Shown here: piece after piece, positions 7,799 to 16,197 of the stretch
Layout: each line of letters starts with the position of its first letter
How positions within the stretch are numbered: position 1 is the first letter of the stretch
From: Candidatus Helarchaeota archaeon
GTDB taxonomy: Archaea; Asgardarchaeota; Lokiarchaeia; Helarchaeales; HEL-GB-A
Reading direction: 5' to 3'
Length of the DNA: 27,067 bases
NCBI GenBank assembly: GCA_013375405.1
Contig: JABXJU010000033.1
Location: forward strand, 1-27,067
Made by a program: the position numbers and the translations under genes
Notes under the pieces: generated by a model
The model's input: only the letters and a program-made list of their open reading frames with translations
The model's database searches: none
What the model was told of the DNA's origin: nothing

Positions 7799-8872
7799 AT
7801 GGTCGCACAAAAACCAACAGGAATTGTCTATTCCGATGATTATCTTCTTCATGAAACTGGAGATCACGTGGAAAACAAAATAAGATTGAGAGAAACTTGG
7901 AAATTATTAAATCAAAATAATATCTTTGATACAGATAAAGTTATCCATATTCCTCCCACTCCTACAAGTATTGAAGAAATTAAACGGGTGCATACTTCTT
8001 ATTACATTGAACATATAAAAGAAATTTGCTCACAAGGGGGAGGTTGGTTAGATGGAGATACAATAGTATCTGAGAAGAGCTTCGATATCGCCCTTTTAGC
8101 CGCAGGTGGCGCAATTAATGCAGGAGATAAAGTTATTACAAACGAGATATCTAATGCATTCTGTTTAATACGCCCACCAGGGCATCATGCACGCGAAGGT
8201 GCTGCAAGAGGGTTCTGTATCTTTAATAACATTGCAATCTTGGCTCGTTCTTTGCGAGCTCGTTACGATAACATTGAACGTGTGCTGATTCTAGATCATG
8301 ATGCACATGCTGGCAATGGTACTTCCTATACGTTCTATAGTGGGCCTGACGCTTCTAAAATATTAGTTTTTGGATTTCATCAAATTCCTCTGTATCCTGG
8401 AACTTGTTATTTAGATGAAATTGGAGAAGGGGAGGGTGAAGGATACAACTTCAATATCACAATGATTCCAGGTTCAGGAGATGCTCAATATTTGGCAGTT
8501 ATGGATGAGATATTCTTTCCAGTTGTAAAGCAGTTTAATCCCGATATTATACTTATTTCGGCTGGTTTTGATGCGCACTTTTCTGATCCTTTAACAGATT
8601 TAAATCTTACAACTCAGGGATTTGGAAATATAATACAAAAGACAAAAATAGCGGCTGAAGAAGTTTGTAACGGACGAATCATTATTTTATTAGAAGGTGG
8701 CTACAATTTATCAGCTATTTCGCGTGGCATTCTCCAAGAAATTTCCGTTTTAGCAGAGCTCGGGATTGATTTAAAAGAGAATCCTCCCAAAATTAATTCT
8801 GAGATCAAAAATTATGAAAAAAAGTTAATATCTCAAATAAAAGATATGTTCGGAGCTTACTGGAAACTTTAA
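7799..8872 (+). CDS. Histone deacetylase family protein (class II type)
   Basis: The protein has 357 residues, counted from the ATG at 7799, which has AGGAG at 7784-7788 in front; a longer frame from 7652 adds 49 hydrophobic, unconserved residues and overlaps the divergent gene. Class II HDAC motifs are in order: the general base pair in IRPPGHHA (H129, H130), RGFCIFNNIAILA, the zinc ligands D168 and H170 in LDHDAHAGNGT, D258 in SAGFDAHFSDPL, and the transition-state Tyr302 in LEGGYN. These enzymes remove acetyl groups from lysines of proteins or from polyamines. The usual second His of 'DxHHGNGT' is Ala here; it is not a zinc ligand, so activity is still expected. Protein deacetylation and polyamine deacetylation cannot be told apart from sequence. 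Confidence 0.88.
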   Translation: MVAQKPTGIVYSDDYLLHETGDHVENKIRLRETWKLLNQNNIFDTDKVIHIPPTPTSIEEIKRVHTSYYIEHIKEICSQGGGWLDGDTIVSEKSFDIALLAAGGAINAGDKVITNEISNAFCLIRPPGHHAREGAARGFCIFNNIAILARSLRARYDNIERVLILDHDAHAGNGTSYTFYSGPDASKILVFGFHQIPLYPGTCYLDEIGEGEGEGYNFNITMIPGSGDAQYLAVMDEIFFPVVKQFNPDIILISAGFDAHFSDPLTDLNLTTQGFGNIIQKTKIAAEEVCNGRIIILLEGGYNLSAISRGILQEISVLAELGIDLKENPPKINSEIKNYEKKLISQIKDMFGAYWKL

Positions 8873-8877
8873 TTAAA

Positions 8878-10029
8878 TTAACCATAGAGTGCTTTATTTT
8901 TATTAAACTTTTTTTCTCTTTGAATCCTATTTAAAATTTCTTCAAATAAATTCGAGGTAATTAAGTGTTCATCCCGTAAAATAGCGAGGTGAATTGCTCC
9001 TTTAAGTAGTTTATCTTTAAGATCCCGACCCGAAAAACCTTCAGTCTTTCTTATTAGTTTTGAAAAATCCGCGGTAATGCTAATTGGTGTATTTTTAGAG
9101 TATAATTGAAGTATCTCTAAACGTTCATTTAATGTAGGAAGGTTAAAAGGGATTTCCTCTTCAAATCTGCTTCGGATAGCATTATCTAGTAAATAAGGAG
9201 CATTTGTTGCACAAATAGTTACTACTCCCCGATTTGAATTTAAACCATCCAATTCAGAAAGTAAAGCATTGACAACCTCTGAAACATCGCCTCGTATTGA
9301 CTGAAATTTTCTATCCAATGCAATTGCATCTAGCTCATCAATAAAAATAATCGATGGGGCATTATCTTTCGCAATAGAATATAATTGGTGTATCCTTCGA
9401 GCCCCGTCCCCAACATGCAATCCGATTAATTCAGTAGCTTTGGTGAGCATAATTGGAACATCTGTTTCACATGCAAGAGCTCGTGCCGTCATCGTTTTTC
9501 CCGTCCCAGGAGGCCCATAAAATAGAATATTCTTAGGTATCCAGTCATCAAATTTCTCTGGATTCTTTAAATATTTCATAATTATTTTACACTTATCTTT
9601 AGCTTCTTGATTTCCAATAACACTTTTAAAAAAGACTTTAGGAAATTCCAATTTTATAGATTTAACTTCCTGTTTAAGAAAAATTCGTGTATCTGCGGAG
9701 ATTTTCCCTGTCGAGCAATTCTCTTTAATTTTTAAATGAACTACTTTAAAGGCAAAGTCAGGATAGAGAAATTGGTCAAATAGAAACGTGCCATTTGAAA
9801 CAATATATCCAGACCATTGTTCGCGCGCATAAACTTCGAATAATTCAGGATTATCACTCGTAATAACAGGTGGATTCCCATCCCCAATTGCTCGAATTGG
9901 ATATCCAACAGGCTCTAGACTTAATTTTTTGATAATTAGTATATCATCGCTTGATCTTCTATCAAAAAAAGTTTCAATTTCTTCCTTTTTTGGTAACGCT
10001 TGCCGGATCTTGTGCTTTTTCCTCACCAT
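8878..10029 (-). CDS. Single-domain AAA ATPase
   Basis: The protein has 383 residues: an N-terminal ~130-residue domain of mainly beta character, then one classical AAA module. Visible motifs are Walker A GPPGTGKT (172-179), pore-like LIGLHVGDG (201-209), Walker B IIFIDE (227-232), sensor 1 CATN (273-276) and the second-region-of-homology arginines R286 and R288 in AIRSRFE. The AAA+ lid (GFSGRDLKDKLLKGA) follows. It belongs with archaeal single-ring AAA proteins related to the Cdc48/PAN/katanin branch (MJ1494-like) and probably remodels proteins as a hexamer. It has no transmembrane or protease domain and no C-terminal HbYX tail: it ends KALYG. It converges with the deacetylase gene (6 bases apart) and is one gene away from the JAMM protease. 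Confidence 0.85.
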   Translation of the reverse strand: MVRKKHKIRQALPKKEEIETFFDRRSSDDILIIKKLSLEPVGYPIRAIGDGNPPVITSDNPELFEVYAREQWSGYIVSNGTFLFDQFLYPDFAFKVVHLKIKENCSTGKISADTRIFLKQEVKSIKLEFPKVFFKSVIGNQEAKDKCKIIMKYLKNPEKFDDWIPKNILFYGPPGTGKTMTARALACETDVPIMLTKATELIGLHVGDGARRIHQLYSIAKDNAPSIIFIDELDAIALDRKFQSIRGDVSEVVNALLSELDGLNSNRGVVTICATNAPYLLDNAIRSRFEEEIPFNLPTLNERLEILQLYSKNTPISITADFSKLIRKTEGFSGRDLKDKLLKGAIHLAILRDEHLITSNLFEEILNRIQREKKFNKNKALYG

Positions 10030-10100
10030 ATGATATTGAAAAGAAAGAAAGCTATAAAAATGTATGTAAGTTTAAAAAAGCGAAGCTACTAAAATTACTC

Positions 10101-10649
10101 ATGAGATGTTTTTTATGTATTGAAATAAAAAAACCCGTAATTATCACAAAAATTCTCCAATTTCAAGATGAATTTAAACCTATTGATGCAAGGATAAAGT
10201 TTGTTGAGGCTGAAAATCTTCATTTTACCTTAAAATTTCTTGGAAATATCGAACCTACGATAATTGATGAGATATATTCAACAATGAAAAAGGTACCATT
10301 TTCAGCTTTTCCAATAAATTTTGAAACAGTAGGTTCTTTCCCAGCTTCCCGCCCTCGAGTAATATGGATTGGAATTTCAGAAGGGAGAGATGAGCTTTCG
10401 TCTATTACTACATATTTAAATCAAAATTTGAAGAATTTGGGATTTAAACCGGAGAAAAGAAAGTTTTCACCGCATATAACGATTGGACGGGTAAAATATG
10501 TGAATGACAAGAAATCATTAATGAGCCTTCTTCAAAAATGGCAAAATCAGTCATTTGGGAAAATGAATGTTACATCATTTCAACTGAAAAAAAGTGTATT
10601 AACACCGAAAGGTCCTATATATACTATCCTCAAAGAAATTGAAGGATAA
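10101..10649 (+). CDS. thpR: RNA 2',3'-cyclic phosphodiesterase (2'-5' RNA ligase family)
   Basis: The protein has 182 residues. The start is the ATG at 10101 (MRCFLCIEI), the usual opening of the family; the open frame runs further upstream to 9951 but overlaps the AAA gene antisense and reads as non-coding. The two HxT/Sx motifs of the 2H phosphoesterase superfamily are present: HFTLKF near residue 41 and HITIGR near 125, with FLG and a Gly-rich loop between them. Archaeal ThpR hydrolyses 2',3'-cyclic phosphate ends of RNA and can also ligate tRNA halves in vitro. That reaction is relevant to a genome with spliced tRNAs, but a direct role in splicing is not implied. Its end lies 8 bases from the convergent JAMM gene. 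Confidence 0.88.
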   Translation: MRCFLCIEIKKPVIITKILQFQDEFKPIDARIKFVEAENLHFTLKFLGNIEPTIIDEIYSTMKKVPFSAFPINFETVGSFPASRPRVIWIGISEGRDELSSITTYLNQNLKNLGFKPEKRKFSPHITIGRVKYVNDKKSLMSLLQKWQNQSFGKMNVTSFQLKKSVLTPKGPIYTILKEIEG

Positions 10650-10657
10650 TTTCTTTT

Positions 10658-12391
10658 CTATGGATAAAATAAAGGTTCAGGCTCAGAGATTATAAATTCC
10701 GGTTCTATTTCCCCTAATTTTGATGGATCAATTGGTTTTCTTTTTGATTTTTTACATTCTTCTTCAGTTTTTTGCATTCGTTCTTTACAATTATTGAAGA
10801 AGACTTCTGCGGCTCTGATATCCGCCAGAGCATGCACTGGAAATTTTGAAATAGATCCTTGAAAATGAATACATGCAAGATTATAATAAGCTGTAGAAAC
10901 ACAAGGTGCTCTATCAATGTATTTTTGATGATCTCCCATGCTTCTATAACCTTTTCCAAGGCAAATTTCACCCGTACCATAAAGATTGTTTGCTAAAACT
11001 GAGTCTTTGAGAGATTTTGCAGCATTAATGGCTTTTTTGGCACCACCAACATATAATTTAGCTGCTCTAATATATTCTGCTGCTGCCTCCATTTCTTCTG
11101 CTTTTATCTCCTGAATTCGAATATGATAGAAATTTATTTCACTGATAATTTTATTTATATTAATAATTTGACCCATTAGATCTTGTTGTTTTTTTACAGT
11201 CCTCGCAAAAATCAATGCAGTACTTAGTATATTTGCGGCTTCTTTAGAATATTTGATCTGGTCTTCTATATTTTTCTGTTTTAATGAATATCTTATTAAA
11301 CTTGCATAAATTTCTGCGGCTTCAATTAAAATATTTGAAATTTGAATTCTATCATCTTCCACCTTGACCATTTTTCCAGATAAATCCTTAATTTCAAGTT
11401 CTAAACCAATTTTCTCTGAGGTAACCCTTTTTATTGCCGAGGAAAGGGCTAAAGCCAATTTAAGCATTAATTGTGCATCTATTTCAGATGGTTCACGTTG
11501 ATGCGTAAAAATTTCAGTTCGAATTTTTGAAATTTTAGTCCAAAAATCAAATAAAAAGCCACCAACTTGCAGAAATGCATCTGATGCTAGTCCTATATTT
11601 CCATTTTCTTCAAATTCTTTTCCGGCAGAAATTGCCAAATCTATAGCTTTTTCATAATCCTCATTTTCTCCAAGCGATAATGCTTTTTCTAACATTTCAA
11701 GTGCGACTGAACTTGCAGCAGCAGGACTTTCTTGATTTTCAGGTTTTAATCCAGTTTGAGGGATTAATCTTGAACTAACTATTCCCTCCCCATATTCATC
11801 AATAAGAGGTCGCTGAATTGTTGCCCTTTGGGCAAGATCGATCAGCATTTGTCCTATAAATTTCTCATCTAACCCAGTAATTTTCCAATTTAATTTTTTA
11901 TATGTTGAGTTAATATTTGTTGGATCATCTAGGTTAAAAATTTCAAAACCTGAATAAGTTGCACTAATTTTAGAAGGATCAATTACTAGAGCAAGAGCTT
12001 TTGGATTTAGTCCCTGATATCCGATATGATTCTTAATGTCTATTGAACTCAAAAATATTTGTAGCCCTGGATGAGAATGGTACCATCCAACAAGAAAGAA
12101 TCCTTTCTCTGCCACTTTTTCATTGATTTCAGCCGCTTCTATATAATGTTGTTCTTCAAACTCAACCTCAGTTGCCCCTCCATGGACCATTGGTACAGAT
12201 TCATGAACAACAACGTTACCATTTTCGATTGTTCCAATTAGAAATCCATAAACCTCGCGCCATTGCTTTCTATTTATCCCGGGGTTCGCAAAACGGGTAC
12301 TATGTAAAACTATGTCTTTATATGCCTGAAATTTTATAATAACAAACCCTGCATTGGCTGAACTATTAGTAGGTATTTTATTCTGGGACAT
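10658..12391 (-). CDS. Rpn11-like JAMM (MPN+) metalloprotease with long helical C-terminal region
   Basis: The protein has 577 residues. Residues ~15-155 form an MPN domain with a complete JAMM zinc site: E46 (REVYGFLIG), H105-S-H107, and after seven residues S115-x2-D118. The stretch VGWYHSHPGLQIFLSSID and the following ALALVIDP are very close to eukaryotic Rpn11/CSN5, the deubiquitinase of the proteasome lid and the COP9 subunit. The enzyme is therefore expected to cut isopeptide bonds of ubiquitin-like tags. A low-complexity linker follows (about 200-225), then ~340 residues of helical, TPR/MIT-like repeats (for example DYEKAIDLAISAGKEFEENG, AAEYIRAAKLYVGGAKKAI), probably for partner binding. 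Archaeal JAMM proteins are often only ~130-200 residues, so this tail is unusual. The protein ends in a Pro/Glu-rich tail. Confidence 0.88.
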   Translation of the reverse strand: MSQNKIPTNSSANAGFVIIKFQAYKDIVLHSTRFANPGINRKQWREVYGFLIGTIENGNVVVHESVPMVHGGATEVEFEEQHYIEAAEINEKVAEKGFFLVGWYHSHPGLQIFLSSIDIKNHIGYQGLNPKALALVIDPSKISATYSGFEIFNLDDPTNINSTYKKLNWKITGLDEKFIGQMLIDLAQRATIQRPLIDEYGEGIVSSRLIPQTGLKPENQESPAAASSVALEMLEKALSLGENEDYEKAIDLAISAGKEFEENGNIGLASDAFLQVGGFLFDFWTKISKIRTEIFTHQREPSEIDAQLMLKLALALSSAIKRVTSEKIGLELEIKDLSGKMVKVEDDRIQISNILIEAAEIYASLIRYSLKQKNIEDQIKYSKEAANILSTALIFARTVKKQQDLMGQIININKIISEINFYHIRIQEIKAEEMEAAAEYIRAAKLYVGGAKKAINAAKSLKDSVLANNLYGTGEICLGKGYRSMGDHQKYIDRAPCVSTAYYNLACIHFQGSISKFPVHALADIRAAEVFFNNCKERMQKTEEECKKSKRKPIDPSKLGEIEPEFIISEPEPLFYP

Positions 12392-12494
12392 TATTAAATC
12401 CTCAAAATATATGAAAATTTAACTGGAATTCTTTTTTATCTTAAAATAATTGGAATTACATAATTATTATATTTTGTTTCAGATGTGAAGAAAT

Positions 12495-12959
12495 ATGAAA
12501 ACGGCTAAAATCAGAATGGCTGAAATTTCATCTAAAAATCGGGCTTATCGGGAAGCAACTGCTGAAGGAACAATATATCTTAAAAAAACTACAATAGATC
12601 GAATTAAAAATTATTCTCTTGATAAAGGAGATCCTATTCATACCGCAGAAATTGCGGGAATTTTAGCAGCTAAACAAACTCCTCAATTAATCCCCCTATG
12701 TCATCCTATTCCAATTACTAATGTACAAATTGATATTTCAATGGAAGAGAATTTGATTAAAGCCAATTGTACAGTCAAGAGCCTCAGTCGGACAGGGGTA
12801 GAAATGGAGGCTTTGACAGGGGTGTCGATTGCACTTCTAACCATTTGGGATATGGTTAAGCCATTGGAAAAAGACTTAACGGGCCAGTATCCAACTACAA
12901 AAATCTCAAATATTAGAGTAGTTAAAAAAATCAAGAAAAATGTTGAAAAAAATGAGTAG
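12495..12959 (+). CDS. moaC: Cyclic pyranopterin monophosphate synthase MoaC
   Basis: The protein has 154 residues. Its motifs are those of MoaC: AEISSKNRAYREATAEGTI at the start, IHTAEIAGILAAKQT (49-62), LIPLCHPIPI (65-74), SRTGVEMEALTGVS, and DMVKPLEKD with the active-site Lys and Asp. MoaC converts the product of MoaA (3',8-cyclo-GTP) to cyclic pyranopterin monophosphate, the first stable intermediate of molybdopterin synthesis. The next ATG in frame, at 12516, is where most family members begin, so the true start could be seven residues later. It is the first gene of a four-gene operon with moaB and two moeA genes, and overlaps moaB by 8-20 bases depending on the moaB start. moaA, moaD and moaE are not in this window. 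Confidence 0.95.
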   Translation: MKTAKIRMAEISSKNRAYREATAEGTIYLKKTTIDRIKNYSLDKGDPIHTAEIAGILAAKQTPQLIPLCHPIPITNVQIDISMEENLIKANCTVKSLSRTGVEMEALTGVSIALLTIWDMVKPLEKDLTGQYPTTKISNIRVVKKIKKNVEKNE

Positions 12960-13488
12960 TAAAAAGATACCATTAAGTCATCATAAAAAAAAGTATAAAA
13001 ATATCAACTTTTCTCTAATAATTGTAAGTGACACGCGATCTCAGCAATTTCAAACTGGTGACACTCCTCAAGACCTAACATCACCTTTAGTTGGAAAAAT
13101 ACTCTTAAAAAGTAATTATATTTTGCAAAATAAATTCATAGTTCCAGACGATAAAGACGAAATACTCCAAATTTTATCATCATTAATCGATAAAAGCGAT
13201 ATAGATATCATTCTTACATCTGGCGGTACGGGAATAAGTCCGAGAGATCAGACACTAGAGACAATACAACCACTCTTTGATAAGGAAATAATGGGTTTCG
13301 GGGAAATATTCAGATACATGAGTTTTGAAGAAATTGGTTCTGCCGCAATGTTATCCCGAGCTACGGCGGGTATAATCAAATCTAAAATCATTTTTGTACT
13401 TCCAGGCAATCCTAATGCAGTTGAATTAGCACTCAACAAACTAATTATTCCAGAAATTGATCATATGCTAAATATGATAGGAAAATAA
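12940..13488 (+). CDS. moaB: Molybdopterin adenylyltransferase MoaB/MogA
   Basis: The protein has 182 residues from the ATG at 12940; a second ATG at 12952 (MSSKKIP) is equally possible, and both overlap the end of moaC. Motifs are VSDTR near 29-33, the MPT-binding loop TSGGTGISPRDQT (about 93-106), AAMLSRATAGI, and LPGNPNAVELAL near the end. In archaea MoaB does the MogA step: it adenylates molybdopterin so that MoeA can insert the metal. The overlap with moaC implies translational coupling, and moeA follows after 14 bases. Confidence 0.93.
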   Translation: MLKKMSSKKIPLSHHKKKYKNINFSLIIVSDTRSQQFQTGDTPQDLTSPLVGKILLKSNYILQNKFIVPDDKDEILQILSSLIDKSDIDIILTSGGTGISPRDQTLETIQPLFDKEIMGFGEIFRYMSFEEIGSAAMLSRATAGIIKSKIIFVLPGNPNAVELALNKLIIPEIDHMLNMIGK

Positions 13489-13502
13489 TTTTATGTGATT
13501 TT

Positions 13503-14753
13503 ATGCCAGACGTCAGGTTAAAAGGATTCCAAAAATACCATCGAATTAATGAAATTTTACCTAAATTTTTAAATCAGATATCCGAACTTCCAAAAGAAAG
13601 AATCTTGACAGAAAAATCTCTCAGAAGAATTGTTGCTACAGATATTATTTCACAAAGAAATGTCCCACATTTTTCCCGATCTGCAATGGATGGATTTGCC
13701 CTTCGATCTGAAGATACTTTTGAAGCTTCTTCTCATAATCCAAGACAATTGCGAGTAGTAGGAAAAATCGGTGCAGCGGAAAATTCAACTGAAGTAATTA
13801 AATCCAAAGAAGCTATTCAAGTTTCCACTGGATCTCCAATTCCAAAGGGTGCTGATGCAGTTATAAAACTAGAAAATATTAAAAGATTAGAAAAATCCAT
13901 TGTGGTTCATTTTCCAGTAGCTCCAGGACAGAATATTTCGAAAATTGGTGAAGATGTTAAAAAAGGAGACTTGCTACTATTAAAGGGACATTTTATTCGC
14001 CCTCAAGATATTGCTCTTCTACTTGTCTGCGGTATTACTGATTTATCAGTTACTAGAAGGCCAAAAATTGCCATTTTCCCAACTGGTTCTGAGCTAATAG
14101 CCCCAGGAACCAAACCAGAAATTGGAAAAGTTATTGAATCAAATAGCTATTCAATAGCAGCTCTTTGTGAAATATACGGTGGAATTCCCTCCCGATTTGA
14201 TGTTGTTTCCGATAATCTAGAAGCTTTGCTGAACGCAATAGAAAATGGGAAGACATTTGATATTATCATATTTAGTGGTGGGACATCAGTCGGAGAATAT
14301 GATCTCCTCCCTTCAGTAATTAATTCATGTAAAAATGGAAAAATTTTTGCTCACGGATTCGCAATACGTCCGGGCAGCCCTGCATGTATTGGTTTCATCG
14401 CTAATACTCCAATATTCTGCCTTCCCGGATTTCCAGTTGCAACAATGATTTCATTTGAAATTTTTGTTAGACCAACGATTCGAAAAATGTTAGGTGCGAA
14501 GGAGTTAGATCCACGACCACTTATCCAAGCTGAATTAACTAAAAAAATTCCATCTGCCCTAGGCAGACGTGATTTTGTAAGAGTCACAATTCAAAAGAAA
14601 GATAGCAGGATTCTTACAACTCCTACTCGATTGAAAGGGTCCGGAATTATCAGTTCTATGGTTAAATCGGATGGGATAATAGAAATTCCAGAGGATATTG
14701 AGGGCTTAGAAAAAGGAACAATAGTAGCAGTTCGACAGTTTCCGACTTGGTGA
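13503..14753 (+). CDS. moeA: Molybdopterin molybdenumtransferase MoeA, first copy
   Basis: The protein has 416 residues, the usual MoeA length, with the four-domain order of the family. Visible motifs are PHFSRSAMDGFAL (about 56-68) with the conserved Asp, STGSPIPKGADAVI (about 115-128), IFPTGSEL, the MoCF loop IIFSGGTSVGEYDLLP, RPGSPACIGF, and LPGFPVATMISF. A small C-terminal domain IV follows. MoeA hydrolyses adenylated molybdopterin and inserts molybdate (or tungstate in tungsten users). It starts 14 bases after moaB and is followed after 6 bases by a second, divergent moeA. The pair is common in archaea and may allow metal choice, but which copy handles which metal cannot be read from the sequence. 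Confidence 0.93.
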   Translation: MPDVRLKGFQKYHRINEILPKFLNQISELPKERILTEKSLRRIVATDIISQRNVPHFSRSAMDGFALRSEDTFEASSHNPRQLRVVGKIGAAENSTEVIKSKEAIQVSTGSPIPKGADAVIKLENIKRLEKSIVVHFPVAPGQNISKIGEDVKKGDLLLLKGHFIRPQDIALLLVCGITDLSVTRRPKIAIFPTGSELIAPGTKPEIGKVIESNSYSIAALCEIYGGIPSRFDVVSDNLEALLNAIENGKTFDIIIFSGGTSVGEYDLLPSVINSCKNGKIFAHGFAIRPGSPACIGFIANTPIFCLPGFPVATMISFEIFVRPTIRKMLGAKELDPRPLIQAELTKKIPSALGRRDFVRVTIQKKDSRILTTPTRLKGSGIISSMVKSDGIIEIPEDIEGLEKGTIVAVRQFPTW

Positions 14754-14759
14754 TTAAAG

Positions 14760-16007
14760 TTGTCACATCAAAATTTTTTGAAAACCATTTCTTTTAAGGA
14801 AGCAAAGAGGCTAATAAATAATAAAATTAAAATTATACCTAAAATCGAAGAAATTTCAATAAAAAATGCTCTAAATCGCGTCTTAGCTAGAGATATTATT
14901 TCTCCAATTGATGTACCTAGTTTTGATCGGAGTTTAAGAGATGGTTTTGCTGTAATTGCCGAAGATACTTTCAGAGCGGATGAAATATCTCCTGTAACTT
15001 TAAAACTTGTTGCGGGAATCAGAGCTGGAGAAGTTTCTACTAAATCACTCAAATCTGGGGAATGTATAGAGATCGCAACAGGCGCACCAATACCAAAAGG
15101 TGCTAATGCAGTAGTAATGATCGAATTTTCTGAACAAGAAGATAATTATATAAAGATTTATAAAACAGCTACACCAATGCAATTTATTACGAAAATTGGC
15201 ACCGATATTAAAAGAAATCAAATTGTATTAAATAAATTCACCATTTTATCTCCTAGAGAATTAGGAACTCTAGCAGCCCTAGGATATCAAAAAGTTTCAG
15301 TATTTACCAAACCAAGAGTGAGCATACTAAGCACAGGTAATGAATTATTATCATCAAATGAACAAATATCCTATGGCAAAATATATGATATCAATGCAAC
15401 AACTCTCTATAACTCAATCGTGGAATCTGAAGGAATCCCTATCAAAATGGGAATCAGTCCCGATGATTCAAAGATAATTTCTCAAAAATTAAATGAAATG
15501 ATCAATATTTCAGATATAGTAATTGTAACAGGAGGTACATCAAAAGGAAAAGGTGATTTACTGCCTGAAATTTTAACTAATTTCGAAAATATTGATTTTT
15601 TAATTCATGGAGTAAGGATAAAACCAGGAAAACCAATAATTATTTCTTCAATAAAATCGACAATATCATCTATCCCTATCTTCGTACTTCCTGGTAATCC
15701 AACTTCATGCTTAATCACCTATAATTTATTCATTGATCCCTTAGTTCGTAAGTTTACCTATTTCCCTCAAAAGGAAGAAAAAATCATTAAAGCGAAGGTA
15801 AAACAAAGAATATATTCGAGTGAGGGACGCACAATATTTCAGCCGGTGAAAATTATAGATCAAACCACCACAGAAATAATTATAGCCCCTATACAAACTG
15901 GTTCAGAATCAATTACAACATTATCACATACGGATGGTTATATTAAAATTCCAGAAGAGATTCAATTCCTTGAAGAAAATCAAATAGTTGATTTATATCT
16001 ATTTTGA
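14760..16007 (+). CDS. moeA: Molybdopterin molybdenumtransferase MoeA, second copy
   Basis: The protein has 415 residues starting at a TTG at 14760, six bases after the first moeA; the reading frame has no nearby in-frame ATG before the conserved region. Motifs are PSFDRSLRDGFAV, where the usual 'SAMDG' is SLRDG but the Asp is kept, ATGAPIPKGANAVVMIE, ILSTGNELL, the MoCF loop VIVTGGTSKGKGDLLPEIL, RIKPGKPIII and LPGNPTSCLITYNLF. It clearly differs from the first copy along its whole length, so this is an old duplication rather than a recent one. Same operon, same expected reaction: metal insertion into adenylated molybdopterin. Confidence 0.92.
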   Translation: MSHQNFLKTISFKEAKRLINNKIKIIPKIEEISIKNALNRVLARDIISPIDVPSFDRSLRDGFAVIAEDTFRADEISPVTLKLVAGIRAGEVSTKSLKSGECIEIATGAPIPKGANAVVMIEFSEQEDNYIKIYKTATPMQFITKIGTDIKRNQIVLNKFTILSPRELGTLAALGYQKVSVFTKPRVSILSTGNELLSSNEQISYGKIYDINATTLYNSIVESEGIPIKMGISPDDSKIISQKLNEMINISDIVIVTGGTSKGKGDLLPEILTNFENIDFLIHGVRIKPGKPIIISSIKSTISSIPIFVLPGNPTSCLITYNLFIDPLVRKFTYFPQKEEKIIKAKVKQRIYSSEGRTIFQPVKIIDQTTTEIIIAPIQTGSESITTLSHTDGYIKIPEEIQFLEENQIVDLYLF

Positions 16008-16096
16008 TAAAATAAGTTATTTCATTCATTATTTTTATACTTAAAATTGAAAATGAGCTCTGATTCAAAATTTTAATTTATTCTTTTCGATAAATA

Positions 16097-16108
16097 GGAG
16101 TTTAAATA
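16097..16108 (+). promoter_or_regulatory. Archaeal promoter: purine BRE plus TATA box for the roadblock gene
   Basis: GGAG followed directly by TTTAAATA lies in the 190-base gap between the second moeA and the roadblock gene. The form (purine-rich BRE then AT-rich TATA) fits archaeal promoters and would place transcription start near 16130, giving a leader of roughly 65 bases. The same block occurs twice upstream of the radical SAM gene at 21955. Confidence 0.45.
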
Positions 16109-16197
16109 GATTTTTACAAAATCATCTACAACATTATCTGACCGATAAGATCTAGAACCCTACCTCTAAAAATTATGAAAATGAGGGACTCTCTCTT

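Noticed and set aside
9951..10100. N-terminal extension of the ThpR frame
   Set aside because: It is antisense to the AAA gene start, is not family-like, and the conserved protein begins at the ATG at 10101.
8878..12391. AAA ATPase and JAMM protease as one operon
   Set aside because: thpR lies between them on the opposite strand, so they cannot share a simple transcript. Only proximity is claimed.
12701..15052. Minus-strand frames inside the Moco operon
   Set aside because: They mirror the well-conserved moaC, moaB and moeA genes and show no features of their own.
6024..16007. NifB plus the Mo-cofactor operon as a nitrogenase locus
   Set aside because: The Moco genes make molybdopterin, not FeMo-co, and no nitrogenase structural or scaffold gene is present.
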